From NCBI GenBank assembly GCA_016801845.1, contig CM028921.1, positions 10,127,775 through 10,191,774 of the forward strand: a DNA stretch of 64,000 nt, given 5' to 3'. This document shows, piece after piece, positions 24,036 through 35,632 of this stretch (its first letter is position 1; each line of letters starts with the position of its first letter). The stretch comes from Polydactylus sextarius (lineage: Eukaryota; Chordata; Actinopteri; Polynemidae). The notes beneath the pieces were generated by a model. It was not told where the DNA came from and made no database searches. It saw nothing but the letters and a program-made list of their open reading frames with translations. Position numbers and translations under genes: made by a program.

Positions 24036-27000
24036 TCAACAAGTCTAATGTGGAATGCTTCGACTAAAACTATATTTGACACCCTGACAGATACAAAGCC
24101 TCCTCCACTATTTTGATCTTTCATCTCTCAAATTCAAATGAGTGTTTTTTTTTCTACATAACTAAATTATTTTATGCTATTTTTGGGTTGTTTGTCTAAC
24201 TCATGTACATTTTAAATGTTGTTTTTTTTTATTTTGCTTCTTATTCAGTTGTTTGGCTGTTTACTTCAGTGAGAATCATTTGGTTCTGATTAATGGTATC
24301 CAGACACTCAGTACTTCTGAGACTCAAAGCACAACACACCAGGCTGAAGACACTTTCATCCAATTAGACTGCAAAATATTGTTTGGCATTTTCTTGGCTT
24401 AAGATGACAGACTCTCAGGTAGCTGTGTTTTGATTTATTGCGGATGATAATACACTGCACTGTGGCTCATAGGGACTCTGTACGTAGGTCACGAACCCAG
24501 ATGTGGGGTGTACGCATTAACATGACAGCCTTTTCGGTCCAGTGAAGCAGGACTCGATGTCTCTACATGTAAAATCCCCAATGAGCATCAGTGTTGCTCT
24601 GGAGATATAGTTTAATTGGCAACAATCTGAATTCTGTGTCACTTCCTTTTTTTCTCTTTGTCTCCAGGCTTTGCATTGATCCAAAACACAGAACAGAGAC
24701 ACCAAACATAGCAGCACCATGTAAGACTGTGGAAATAATAGGAATAGGAATACTAGGAAATAATCTCAGTTGAATCTCTGTTACTACTGTGTCTAATGTG
24801 CATTTTAAAAAACATGCACTATATTTCAAAGAAAACAAATTGATTTAGATTTTCTTTACATTTATGTCTGAGTACGGCTTCTCAGGTATATTGTTGACCC
24901 ATTTTAACTATAGTACAGGGTCATAAATTTAGACAGTTTGGCCTGACATACTTTACTGTGAATTCTCAAAACTGTGCAAATATGTGCCATCGTCTGCCCT
25001 CGTTCATTCAACAAGAAAAACAACAGGTTAAGAAAATTGAGGGACAATTGAAGAACAAAAACAAGGGTATAATTCTCCAACAGCTGCTAGTTCAAAGTAG
25101 ACTTGGAGCGGAGACCCTGGCCTGAAGAAAACAATCCTTAACCCAGCACACTTCAATTATTTTCAAGGGAAAAGAACAGACCATTCAAAAAAGACTGGAC
25201 AGTCAGTACAAATTTGAACAAGCCCAAGGATAATTGAACCCAGTCTAAAAAATGTAGTCAACCTGAACCACCCACGCAGAGGGAGAACACCAACACCGGC
25301 GGCAGCGCAATGAGCCGCCAATTAACAAGCAGTCTCAAAATGTGTGGCGACATATGCCAGTTTACCCTCCCAGTCTCAGATCAAAGAAAAGCTGCATGAT
25401 CAGAGATGATTGTGAGTTCACTCTGATTCACTTTGTATCAGACATATTGATACAACAGAATGAAGACCCGGCAGCAAAAGAACAGGACTGGATTGATTGG
25501 CAGGACACCGAGCATGGTAGCATCTGCCAGGCACATGGTAGACATGCCCTGAAGTATACCCTACTTTATGAATGTCACCATAATTTACAAAATGAACATC
25601 ATGTTCTCTTGAAAAACACTTGAAATTAGTGATTGAGGCCATAAACTCATTAGTAAACTGTTTAATGAGGTAATAAATCAAGTGAGAAGTATGGTCATTT
25701 CCCCCAGTTTTACACAAACCAACAGTTTATCCCTCTACTGGTCATCTGATAGAGTGCAAATTTAAGACACTTCCTCATTGACGTCATTTTTCAGACCCAA
25801 AGTTGCATCAATTTTTTATAAACAATTTATGGGCTTAAAAATATCAGACTAATAATTACTTGGAGACAAGCTTGTTGAGAACCATGTGAATGAGTAGCAC
25901 CTCTTATACAACATTAAGAAACATTTATTTGTATAGCTCATGATATCCACATCCATTTATGATTTCCTGTTGTCGCTCTGCCAGTAAGATTGCTCTCACA
26001 TTTGTGTGTGTGTGCTTGTGAATATGAATGTGTATGTGTGTATCATCAGGTGTTCAAACTCTACTCAGGGTTCTAAATATTTCAAGGGCAGTCTGGAATG
26101 GACTGGAACACAAATGGAGTTAGGTTATTTACCAGAAGGACAGACTTTATAGGCTACAAATACAGGTCTGTCCCAAATTAGACGTACTTGCAGACAAAAT
26201 AGACCAGTAGACACCATCCAATGTTACATCTAGTGTAAACAGCAGATTGTAGAATTTATTAAATGAAATACAGGAAATTGTGTAACTGTAAGATCAAACG
26301 TTTTGCGCAGATGGATTAAATTTGAGAGCCTGCGTGGGATATTTTTAAGTTGTGAGCTGGAAGTGGGGTGCTTGTATGTATCAAAACCCGCGGACCTCTC
26401 AGGCTTGAGATTTTGACAGTGTGCGGGGGCATGACTTAAGACTGAGGCTGCAGGGTATCTGGCGACCCCGAGTGCTCCTCTGCTGTCAGGTCTGCAACTC
26501 TGCCTGCAGGCTGTCTGCAGAGCATTAATGTACTCGAAGCTCAACTCCATCTAACAGCTCCAAACGTGGCAAACAGGTCACCACTTTCCTGCTACTCACC
26601 CAGTAATTCTCTGTATTTGTGGGTCTTCACCAGGGGTCAAATGTATATTACTGCGCACTCCTGCTTTCTGAATATCTGAAGAGCTTTTCATAGATGAAAG
26701 AGGTTAGGAGTCCTCAAAACAGATTTACATTTTTAAGCATCATAAATTAATTGCCCACTTCTATGAGCAAGCAAAATCATTGAAAATTAAGGTCAACCTG
26801 CATCTCTCTGTTCATCCTGGAATAAAGGATGCATTTTCACAACAGACAATAAAACTAGTTAATTAGACTCCTCCACCTGAATTGTGGATAGGTAATAGAA
26901 CACATAGCTGTACAAAACGCTCAAATGATGTTAATCTTTTGGCCAGAGAGCAAAGCTTCATAGATATTTCCCTCATTGCATAATTTTTTTATGGAGAAAA

Positions 27001-27189
27001 TGAAAATTTGAGTTGCACAAATTTACACTGGTTGTTTTTGAAAATACTGACTGAATTTTAGAACACCTTACACTGCACATTGTGTAAGTTCACCCTTTAA
27101 AAGAAAAAAAGGACTCCTGCTCGACTGAAAGTTATTTTTATGGTCAAAAGAGCACTGAGCAAAGAGGAGATTATTTTGGATACTTTCTG
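24036..27189. other. Noncoding stretch, nothing certain
   Basis: No gene recognised. The part 24960-25620 is slightly richer in GC and holds a 93-codon open frame (25342-25623, plus) and a 99-codon one on the other strand. Neither translation resembles a family known to me. A GT-rich stretch lies near 26002-26041. The part 26230-26570 is less AT-rich, with a 106-codon minus-strand frame of no known family. Confidence 0.45.
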
Positions 27190-27560
27190 GCACCAGTGTA
27201 TATGCACTAGTCTCCTACTAAGTGAGAATGTCCGCGGGCAGTCTCTCCATCTGGCAGTGCACTGCCAGCCAGACTGTCCCAGTCACTGCCCTGTCCCTCG
27301 CTCTACATGCTGCAACCCAAAGACATGCACAGGGCAACGACTTGCCTCTTATCCAGCACCCCCCCACCCAACCCGCCGCCAGTCCCAGCATAGCCCTCTG
27401 TCCTTTGGGTTCTCCGGGCTCTTTGATAGTCTCACAGGCGACATATGTGAGTCTGATTAGCATATGGCTGTGGGTTACTGCATTCCAGAGCCCACAGCAG
27501 GCAATGGTAGGGAAGGCTGCAGGGAGGAATGTAATTGATTCAGAGCACTGTCTCCCTAAA
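27190..27560. promoter_or_regulatory. Candidate conserved noncoding or promoter-like block
   Basis: A locally GC-richer segment in AT-rich surroundings, with open frames of 106 and 115 codons in two plus frames and 81 on minus. Simultaneous openness on both strands points to base composition, not coding. The right part (TGATTAGCATATGG, GGAATGTAATTGATT) has enhancer-like words. Function unknown. Confidence 0.25.
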
Positions 27561-27689
27561 GCACAGTGAGGACACAGGAATCCAAAAATAGACTGGATAT
27601 CTTTAATGTATCATGATTTAGATATTTTGCTGGTTGCAGTATTATGACAGAGTGGGTATAACACATTTATATGTTTTATTTAAACAGTT
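27561..27689. other. Noncoding stretch, nothing recognised
   Basis: AT-rich filler before a dispersed repeat; nothing else seen. Confidence 0.5.
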
Positions 27690-28005
27690 TTGTTTCATTT
27701 TTGTACATTTGTTGTTAGGACAGCTGCGGCCAGGTTATGTAGGTATGTGGATTTGTGTGCGTCTGTCCATCCCGTTCTTGTGAATTTGTTTTTTCAACAA
27801 TGCATTGAGAGAGTCCTTTCAAATTTGGCACAAACTCTTAGAGATGAAATGATTTTAAAGACCAGAAGTTATTGTTACTTTACAAAACATAATTTTTTCT
27901 TTGATTTTTATTTCTCAAAAACCCCTTGAGCAAAAATTTTAAGATGTTGCACCTTCAACATTCACTGAGACTCAAAACTTGACCAAGACAAAGGCCAAAG
28001 TCCCT
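27690..28005 (+). repeat. Dispersed teleost repeat, diverged copy
   Basis: Contains GTCCATCCCGTTCTTGTGAA, then GCATTGAGAGAGTCC and CAAATTTGGCACAAACTCTT. Further on it has GACCAAGACAAAGGCC in place of the family's GGTCAAAGGTC-type words. The order agrees with a family abundant in fish genomes as I remember it. The same core occurs near 14290 and 30112 and, reversed, at 49338-49530. Class and name are not assigned. Confidence 0.6.
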
Positions 28006-29984
28006 GTGTTTTTTATTGCCATTGTCATACAAATAACAATAAAACATTGTTGCCTGTAAAGATTTTCGTGGCCTCAGAACATTCTTCAATATTGCACATA
28101 AAAACAATTTAATAGAATAATTGTACTCAAAATAGAGAAATAAGAAAAATAATAAATGTTCTATAAGAACTTATATAACAGGTACTGACAATTATTAACT
28201 ACAACTGGTCTGGTTGGTCGAGGCATACAACTGTACGGTAGTTCTAGTGTTGTGAGTTGGTTTTAATACAGTTTAATAGCTGAGTTATGTAAACACAGGT
28301 TCTATTCAGTTCTGTGACAAGTTTTTCATTCGTGTCAACTCATGTAATCCCAGTGTGCAGTTTATATTTTGTATGTTGCCATCGACATCATCGTTCTATC
28401 AAATCAAACCAGAGAGTTCTTACACTTACAAGATAAAGTAGCTCAGCAATTGTACACTGATCATATACTCAGTTTAGAGAAAAAAAAAAAACTTTATCTC
28501 TGATCTAAAAGTGAAGTAGCTTTTAAAAGTACCACCAAGAGAGATGCAGTAATCCTATTTTTAACATTTCTTGGCTGATAAAATGAAGAAAAAAAAAATC
28601 AGTGATGGGCATCAAAGCTAATATTTAACTTCTAAAGGCCACAGATTGCATCTCCAGACAGGTTTTGCCAGCACTTATCTTTGTCAAATGCCACTTTAGA
28701 TTCTCGTAAGCAGCCTTCTCTCTCATGGTCTTAACTTCTTAATGTTGGGAGAAGAAAACTCCAAATCGTTTTGTCAGATGATGTCCCGACACTCACTGAG
28801 TGCCTGGAAAAGGTCATAGCAAGAGCAGCAACGCTTCTTTCATGATCCCATCTGCATTCAGTTGCTGTATTTTAATCTGTTTATGCAGTAACAAATGCAG
28901 GGGTTTACACTTAGGTGAACATACACACAGTCTGCAGCATCCATGCTGCACTGTGCTGAATTCAGCAAACTATTTAATGCAGAATAGAGTGCAAAATACA
29001 AACATATAAAGAAAAAATATAGTAATGTGTATGAAACTGCCATAAATGTAAATATGCTTATCATTTCATGATAAGAGGTGTGAGAAGTGTTATTTTATAT
29101 TATATCAATAATCACAATCTTGCTCATTTACCTAGATAGTGTTAACTGGATTGACTGTGTTGAAAATGTTATTGTTCATTCTCGAATTGCACAGATGTGT
29201 TGCTCCTCAGTTTATTGTCAAACTGACATCGTCAAAACGGAGTGTCTTCATCTTGTGGGACACTGCAGGGCTGGGGAATGATTGTCCATCTGAATTAATG
29301 GCCCTCTGTTCGAGTGAAAACTAGAACAGCAGCATAATTAAAATCCACTCTGTATTCCACAATAGCTCCCTTTGCTTTACCAGGTGAGCGATGCCTCACT
29401 GCCCATTGCCCTGTGTGGCTTTACACTGCTTGGGTGGATTTCATTTCAAATGAAATGGAATAAAATTGTATGAATAAAAGAGATTGAATTAAAATATGAT
29501 GAAAGGTTATGCACAGGGTAGATTAAAGGATAATGGCAAATTTAAAATCAATATTAAAAGTGAATGTTCTTAAACCACAGCGGCCAAACGCTTCTTTGGT
29601 TCTTTCTGCACCTTGAACGATCTGTTGTTTATCTAAAGCTTTAGAGGTTTGGTTTGAAGTGTTTTTGGTTGGTTGTCCATCAACAGCACATTAGGCAACA
29701 TACAATGTGTTGTGTATTCTGCTTCTGCTTTCGCTCCGTCTCTATAGCCTGTGTATGCGATGCCAGTTTAATTATTCATTCAAACCTCAGTCAATCATTC
29801 AGGGTTGTTGTCAGGCATCTCATCAAAAAGACCAACAATTGACATTCAACAGAGCACAACAAAGACAGACATCAGTATTCCAATATTGTCAAAAGACAAT
29901 ATTTACCTCATTGTTTTATATGCGCTGGCAAATGTGTGGCATCATGTGTTTAGTCCTTCTAACTAGACATTATTGGCAGCTGTG
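28006..29984. other. Noncoding stretch, nothing recognised
   Basis: AT-rich sequence without recognisable gene. The part 29120-29420 is of higher complexity and might be constrained. The open frame at 29707-30174 (155 codons, the longest in the window) runs into the dispersed repeat downstream and resembles no known protein. Confidence 0.5.
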
Positions 29985-30168
29985 GCCAGATGAGGTTAGT
30001 TTTAGATTTTGGTGGTCAAAGGTTGGAGGTCAAGGGCACTGTGATGTCAGAAACATTTTATTTTATGAAGGTATACGGATATGTCAGGAATACCACCAGG
30101 GAACTGTTTCAAATTTGGCACAAATATTTGTAGAGTCTAAACATTCAGTAAGATCCAAAAATGAACTG
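29985..30168 (+). repeat. Dispersed repeat, left part (host of insertion)
   Basis: Holds TAGATTTTGGTGGTCAAAGG, GTCAAGGGCACTGTGATGTC and CAAATTTGGCACAAATATTT, in the order of the same dispersed family as at 27690. The family text continues after ATGAACTG only at 30847, beyond a 678-bp insertion. Confidence 0.7.
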
Positions 30169-30846
30169 CTGTAAAGCTGCAAATAACAGCCCAAGCATTT
30201 CTTTTCTCAAATGACTCAAAAGACTCTGTGTTTATTTGGGACAGGTATCTATATGAGCCTGGTGTTTTTTTTTAAGGCAAAGTACCTGATTCCTACGGCA
30301 ATATCATTTAGTTCTTTATTTCTTAAGGCTTTCATTGTCATTTATCAATGGAAACTTGGCTATGGCTGGGTTCACTCCGCACAGCACGTGAGTGGTGCAG
30401 GGTGGAAGCCGTCTGTGAACGGCGCGGGAGCGCGTGTATAATTCACACCAGACATGTCTGCGGGTGCGGTGTATGTGCGGAGCATCAGCTGTCAGCCCGG
30501 TCTTTAAATGCACATGGCCCAATGTAGCCCCATCTTTTTAAAAGTGCACGTGGCCCTGTGCATGTCCTATACTTGTGGTGTGAGCGGTATTGGAGCAGAA
30601 CGGAGCAATCGCCCCGATCTTTGGATAAAAACCAGTGCCTCGCTCTGACTATATTTCACACGCTCCGCTCACATGCTCTGATTTGGGTGCAGGGGAGTTA
30701 GAATGAGCTAAATTCAGTGACAAGGAGAAAATCCGACCCGGCCTTTATTTGAGACCGCCATTTATGGCCCAAATGTGTTACTGCCCCCGGCTAATAAAAG
30801 AGACTGCCGTCTATTCGCTACTCGGCTGTTATTTGCAGCTTTACAG
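30169..30846. mobile_element. 678-bp CpG-rich element with perfect 23-bp terminal inverted repeats
   Basis: The left end (30169-30191) begins CTGTAAAGCTGCAAATAACA. The right end (30824-30846) is its exact reverse complement, ending TGTTATTTGCAGCTTTACAG; all 23 positions match. Both outer edges coincide with the point where the surrounding dispersed repeat breaks and resumes. Inside, subterminal words repeat the theme GTTTATTTG (TGTGTTTATTTGGGACAGG on the left, GGCCTTTATTTGAGACCG on the right). The centre (30360-30680) is the most GC- and CpG-rich DNA in the window. There is no transposase frame, so this is a nonautonomous DNA element. The superfamily is undetermined because no unambiguous target duplication is visible. 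Confidence 0.85.
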
Positions 30847-30990
30847 TAATTAGATTTGATAGTCAAATGTTAAAGGTCTTTGTGACCTCATAAACCATGC
30901 TTTTGGCCATAACTCTAAAATTTTAGCACTAATTATCACAATTAGACTGATTTATGAGGCACACAACTGCAAGGTTGTGATTCTAGGTTT
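30847..30990 (+). repeat. Dispersed repeat, right part (host of insertion)
   Basis: Resumes with ATTAGATTTGATAGTCAAATG, then GTCTTTGTGACCTCATAAA and TTTTGGCCATAACTCTAAAA. These are the next blocks expected in the dispersed family after the left part ending at 30168. With that part it makes one copy split by the inverted-repeat element. Confidence 0.7.
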
Positions 30991-31479
30991 CACTTTCACT
31001 TTTTTAAATTTGCCTTGAACTTGTGGATAAATACATTTCTATTCTATTTCTATTTCTGTTCTATTCAAACTGCATTTCTGTTTTATATTTCATGTTGTCT
31101 GTGTTTCCTCTCAAACGTTGCCCGCCTTTCTTGTTGCTGCATTTTCAACCATATTTCATCTGTACATATCGCTAACATATGGACATGCCAGTGCAGCAGA
31201 GAGTTTCTTGGCTCTTATTTTCTTGGCGCTGAGCTCTTTTGTAGGTTGAGGTGAGCATGTAGTCAGCCCCTCCATGTGTCTCAAAGACCAGGTGATGGAG
31301 CAGGTCAAGGCCTTTAATTACCTGCGAATGAAGACAGGCTGCCTTCTGTTTTTCCTCCCAGAATGCTGACACTGTACAAAATGTCCCAGCACAGCCTGTT
31401 AGCACAGAAATTTAAGGCTCCAGTTCATGATTGGTGTAAAGAACCTCTTTCCGCCCCAACTGTCAGAGACCATATGGTC
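30991..31479. other. Noncoding stretch; 31240-31420 may be constrained
   Basis: The first 200 bases are AT-rich filler. The segment 31240-31420 has complex sequence (CAGGTGATGGAGCAGGTCAA, CCTTTAATTACCTGCGAATG) resembling conserved noncoding DNA. No gene recognised. Confidence 0.4.
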
Positions 31480-31790
31480 CAGATTTCAAACGCAGCTCAT
31501 GCAAGAAAGTCTACAAGTCTTTTATTGATTCGATAGTAGATCCTGTTACAACTTTGGCTCCATCAAAAGCATAGCAAAACTATTAAGGTCATCAACCATG
31601 CAAGTAAAATACAATAACTATAGACAGTATTGGTTAGAGTCTGTCAGAATGAAAGCCTCTCGTATTACATCGTGTTTCTGTCTCGCCTCCGTCAGTTATT
31701 TCCAGCACTCCCATCGGGTCACAGTTGTAAGTCCCGAGACAAACACATGCTCATGGGGGATTTTAATCCCAACTGCAGACTGTTGACAGT
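31480..31790 (+). pseudogene. LINE reverse-transcriptase C-terminal fossil
   Basis: Three short peptides appear in LINE order on the plus strand: KKVYKSFIDSIVD (frame at 31503), KTIKVINHASKI (frame at 31576) and FPALPSGHSCKSRDK (about 31698-31743). They match the conserved ending of ORF2 in CR1/L2/Rex-like elements, where a YRSFIES block is followed by NKIVKVCSKI and then LPSGRRYR. Frame changes and stops lie between them, so the gene is dead. The catalytic reverse-transcriptase core is not present upstream, which fits 5' truncation. Exact family not assigned. Confidence 0.55.
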
Positions 31791-32240
31791 ATGTGAAAGA
31801 TGTCAACATAGTACACAAACCCAGTCTGCTATTTGCTCTTATGTTTGCATTTGTCTGGTGTGTTTTCTCACAGCATGTTTACTATAGAGTTGTTGCTGAA
31901 ATCAAATAAATGTGCATCGAGTGTTTGAACAGATTTAGACTCCCTCTAAATTTAAATATAATCTGTGTTTTCACACCCAAATATCATTTATATCATTTAT
32001 TTATTTTTGTTATTATTATATAGAACAAAGCATGCATCATTTAGCTCGATCTATTTTTCGTGTCAGTACCTGTGGTCACGCTGCTCTGTTTACTTCACAT
32101 GTCACTAGCTCTCCAGGTGAATGCCTTTGCTCCCACGGCTTCTGCACATATTCCACCCACACTGTCAGAGCGTGAGGACATTAGGACTAGATGGCAGTGC
32201 TGCACAAAAGGCAGCTCCCAAACTGCCACTCTCCAGGAGG
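31791..32240. other. Noncoding stretch, nothing recognised
   Basis: AT-rich part followed by a more GC-balanced part leading into a pyrimidine tract. No gene recognised. Confidence 0.5.
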
Positions 32241-32395
32241 CCCTCTCCTCCTCCTCCTCCTCCTCCTCCTCCTGTCTCTCCCTGCCCATCCACTCCCCCA
32301 CCCCACCCTCTCTCCCCTATCTGCCTCTTTCTTTCACTTCATCTCCTCCTCCTCCTTCACGTTTACTCCTCGTCTCGCTCTCTGTCATCACCTTA
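32241..32395. repeat. Pyrimidine-rich tract with (CTC)n core
   Basis: A pure CTC trinucleotide array occupies about 32245-32273. It is followed by over 100 bases that are mostly C and T on this strand. The long open frames here (116 and 118 codons) are products of this composition, giving runs of Ser, Pro or Leu. Confidence 0.9.
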
Positions 32396-32910
32396 ATGTT
32401 TCATTGCTGAATGTTCGGCGGTCACTGAGGTCCTCTCCCTTGCCACTGATGACCCTGTTTGGTGTGGCTATGGTTCATGGTTTGTGGTGGGTTGTTGTAC
32501 TTTTGAAACCAAAAAAAAAAAAAGTGGACCCAGTGGTGCTTGAGTGATAAATTATTAATTTCCTCCTTTTTCTGGAGGATGAATGAGCAGTAGTATTGTA
32601 GAACTGACAGTGTTGACCTGACCTCACACAATTTATTATGAGTAGATACAAAAAACAACACTTTCAATACCGTTTTAAACATCAATTTATCACTTGAGGA
32701 GTGTAAAAAATGTAACATATTTAGTCAAATATTAAGAGAAATGTAGTAATGATTGGGAACTGAAATTGGGAAGTGAATACAAATGACTGGGGATATAAAC
32801 TGTTCCTGTTTACATATGAATTGTTTATACAGTTGTGACTGAACACAAAGAATCACTTTATTGATTTTACATTTTGTAGGAACAGGAACAAGGTGATGTC
32901 AGAGGCATTC
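32396..32910. other. Noncoding stretch, nothing recognised
   Basis: No gene recognised. A run of about 13 A lies near 32511-32523. Confidence 0.5.
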
Positions 32911-33094
32911 AGCCATCCGTCCATTTGTACAAACCACTTATTGTGTTCAGGGTCACATGGGGCCGCAGCCTGTCCCACTACACTTTGCGTGAGAGGCAAA
33001 CACTGGATAGATCATGAGTCTGTGCAAACACCTACAGACACAACCACATTTATGAACACACACACAGTCTCACATTGACCTATTTAGAGTTGCC
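32911..33094 (+). repeat. Dispersed teleost repeat with GGGTCACATGGGGCC core
   Basis: The order of words is that of a repeat very common in fish genomes: CATCCGTCCATTTGTAC, then CAGGGTCACATGGGGCCGCA, GCCTGTCCCACTACACTTTG, GAGAGGCAAACACTGGATAG, then CACAGTCTCACATTGACC and TATTTAGAGTTGCC. In remembered consensus form the core reads GGGTCACAGGGGGCTGGAGC. It is probably an old 3' piece of a retroelement; class not assigned. Confidence 0.7.
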
Positions 33095-34059
33095 AAGCCT
33101 CCTCTGTTGCACTCAGCTCCTAACTGAGAATTAACAGGAACATTTCTAGAGAATACAATGCAGTGTATCTGACAAAACAGTCTCATCTCAAAGTCAAATT
33201 AGCAGCTGTCCTGAAGCTTTCAACCATGTCACTCTCAGTTTGCTGAGAAACTGCCAGGAAATGTACGTTTATTCTAAAAAGTTCCATCGTCTACAGTTCT
33301 GTCAGGTTTTTCCAATGTCAAGAATTAATTTGACTAACCTCAATTTGAGACTATAAGTAGATTGTGGTTAGAAGTGTCTCTAATATTCTGTTCATTTAAA
33401 AAAAACTGCACTCAGAAGGAGGGAGACAAAAATCACAACTCTCTGTACCTGTTGAAACTGATATTTTGGAGTCAAATACACTAAAGTCAATAAAGTCGTT
33501 GCAGTTGTTAAAGCATGTAACTGAGAAACAACATCGACTGTGTATAATGGTCCTGTCTGCCTGATTTTCTGACCCCAATGTCAATTAAACGCAAACTATA
33601 TTAACTCATAGAGCGAGGAGATGCTTTTTAACTTGATTAATCATGATTATTTCCTTGTTGCATCATAAAGAGCAAGCTACTGATAAATTATCCAGACATT
33701 AGAGTCGTATAAAGGATGATAATCAGGTCGTGATGTTAATGATGAATCATTATTTCTTAACTAGATATGTTTTGTGAGGTTTAGATGAAGAAAAAAACAT
33801 GCACGGCACCACCACCATCACCACTGCCACCACTACCAACAACAATATCCCATCATAGCTAATCGCTCCAGTAAAGGAGATTAGAAAACTGGCACTCCAC
33901 TGTCTTGATGGTTACACTCTAAAATTAACTGTATGGGGTGAAAAGATCGCAGCTTTTTGATTTGTAGAGTTATTTTATCTGAGAAGGAACCACAAGGTCA
34001 AGTGCTGTCAAAAACATTATATTAAGCAGTGACATGGCAAGAGGATGCTTTATCTAATA
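33095..34059. other. Noncoding stretch, nothing recognised
   Basis: No gene recognised. An imperfect CAC/CCA-rich run lies near 33808-33840. Confidence 0.5.
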
Positions 34060-34260
34060 TCCTGATATCAAAGGCCCTCTAAATGATGACGTACCTCTGC
34101 CCTGATCCATCACCGTAATACTAATCAGGCTTGTCCCCACGGTGAGAGGCAGCGCCAAGCCACATCACTTGAAATGCCTCATTTGAGCCAACAAACCATT
34201 TAGGCCCAATTCCCAATGAGTTACGATTTCATTTAGGAATTCTTCAGGCTTTTAGGTTAT
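34060..34260. promoter_or_regulatory. Candidate conserved noncoding element
   Basis: Repeat-free mixed-GC sequence (CCTGATCCATCACCGTAATA, ACTAATCAGGCTTGTCC, GTGAGAGGCAGCGCCAAGCC) in AT-rich surroundings. Texture is that of ancient conserved noncoding DNA. Inference only. Confidence 0.25.
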
Positions 34261-35606
34261 TTGAAAATCCACGAGGTATGTAACACAGTGGCATGAACTA
34301 GGGGCCGATATGTATCTTGTTGATACATTTTTGATCAAGGGGTACTGTCAGGAGACGTTGGTAGTAATATTCAGCTAATGTCACTGACGTGTATCAGGAG
34401 CCAGTGTTCCATGTCTGCAACATGCAAACCATTTATCTCTCTTACGCCCTGCGTGGCATCTCTTTTGGTAAGCTGTAATTTATACCACAGGAGATGACAA
34501 GCAGAAAAATACATCACATGTTTTTAGAAGCGATACTAGAGGAGCTTGTCTAAACGTCCCTGTCCTCCATCTGTCTCCATTGGCCTTTCGATATGCATAC
34601 TTGAATCTCCTCATCCGAGGCTCTCTGGCGCCAGCATCCTGTAGATGGCCCTATAGGCAGACAGGCAGAGAGCACTTCACTTCCTCCCACACTGTAGATA
34701 TGAGTGGTGGGATATGGCCAGGGGATGCACAGTGGGACAGATCATTGAGAAGTAATGTATCACTGGGTTATAATCAGCCAGACTCACAGGAAAGCAATTT
34801 CACTCGGCTACAGTGATACTTCTTTCTAACTGACGCTAATGCCGGTTGATTTTATGTAAATTACAGAGGACAGAGCCAACAAATTAAAGGAAAAACCTGC
34901 AGAAATGAGAGAAAGGCAGATGCTTCCATAAATGGCATAGGTTCATTGAAGGGGTCTGATGAATAATAAGATGATATGAGTTATATGCTGCGCCCTTGTT
35001 AGTCATCAGATCCTAATTTAATTGAATTAATTAACTGTGGCACATGTTAGACATTTCTCTATATTGCAATCATCAAAAACATCAAATGAGGGAATGTGTT
35101 TTTGGAAGAACAGTCCGTTCCTCCATCGGAGATCCAGGGTTTTTCTTTGTTAAAGTTAAATTAAAGTTGTGTTGGTGGTCTTGTGGTGAACTTACACAGT
35201 AACAGTAACTTTATTTTTTGTTTATTTTGTTTATTTTTCTGTTCAATTGTGCAATTCTAATATACAGCACACAACAGTCTTATTGTAAAGCTGTACTTCA
35301 GGTGACACAGGATACAGACAGAGATAGCAGCCATGGAATAACAGAAATGTTCTGATCCATGAAGCAAAAGTAAAAAAACAAATAATTTTCTTTGACTTAT
35401 GATAATGCTGGCAAATAAAAATGTGGTGCATCCTTTGATTGCATGTATTATCCAAGTCATGTAGCATCACAGCGGTCCAAGCAAACTATAACTTATATAT
35501 ATATTCCTCCATAATACACCTCGGTTTACACTTGTCTGGAAAAATTCCCATTTATCTTTCCAATGCTTCTCATCTCTAGTTTGTAATGCGCAGGCCAAAT
35601 GAAAGG
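34261..35606. other. Noncoding stretch, nothing recognised
   Basis: No gene recognised. The segment 34560-34830 is more complex and has a 78-codon open frame without family resemblance. Confidence 0.5.
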
Positions 35607-35632
35607 TAACCCTGATGACATTATCAGGGTTA
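35607..35632. repeat. Perfect 10-bp inverted repeat, 6-nt loop
   Basis: TAACCCTGAT (35607-35616) and ATCAGGGTTA (35623-35632) are exact reverse complements around GACATT. It is followed closely by a short tandem of TCTCAGAGTT units. Confidence 0.7.

Noticed and set aside
25342..25623. 93-codon frame as a transposon or gene remnant
   Set aside because: Translation compared by eye with Tc1, hAT and LINE motifs gave no match.
27222..27569. 115-codon frame as a coding exon
   Set aside because: Open frames on both strands at the same place show that GC-rich composition removes stops; the peptide is unrecognised.
29707..30174. Longest open frame (155 codons) as a gene
   Set aside because: It runs into the dispersed repeat and the left end of the inverted-repeat element, has no recognisable domain, and the length is within chance for this much sequence.
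32060..32547. Overlapping frames of 116 and 118 codons
   Set aside because: The length comes from the stop-poor pyrimidine tract; translations are runs of Ser, Pro and Leu.
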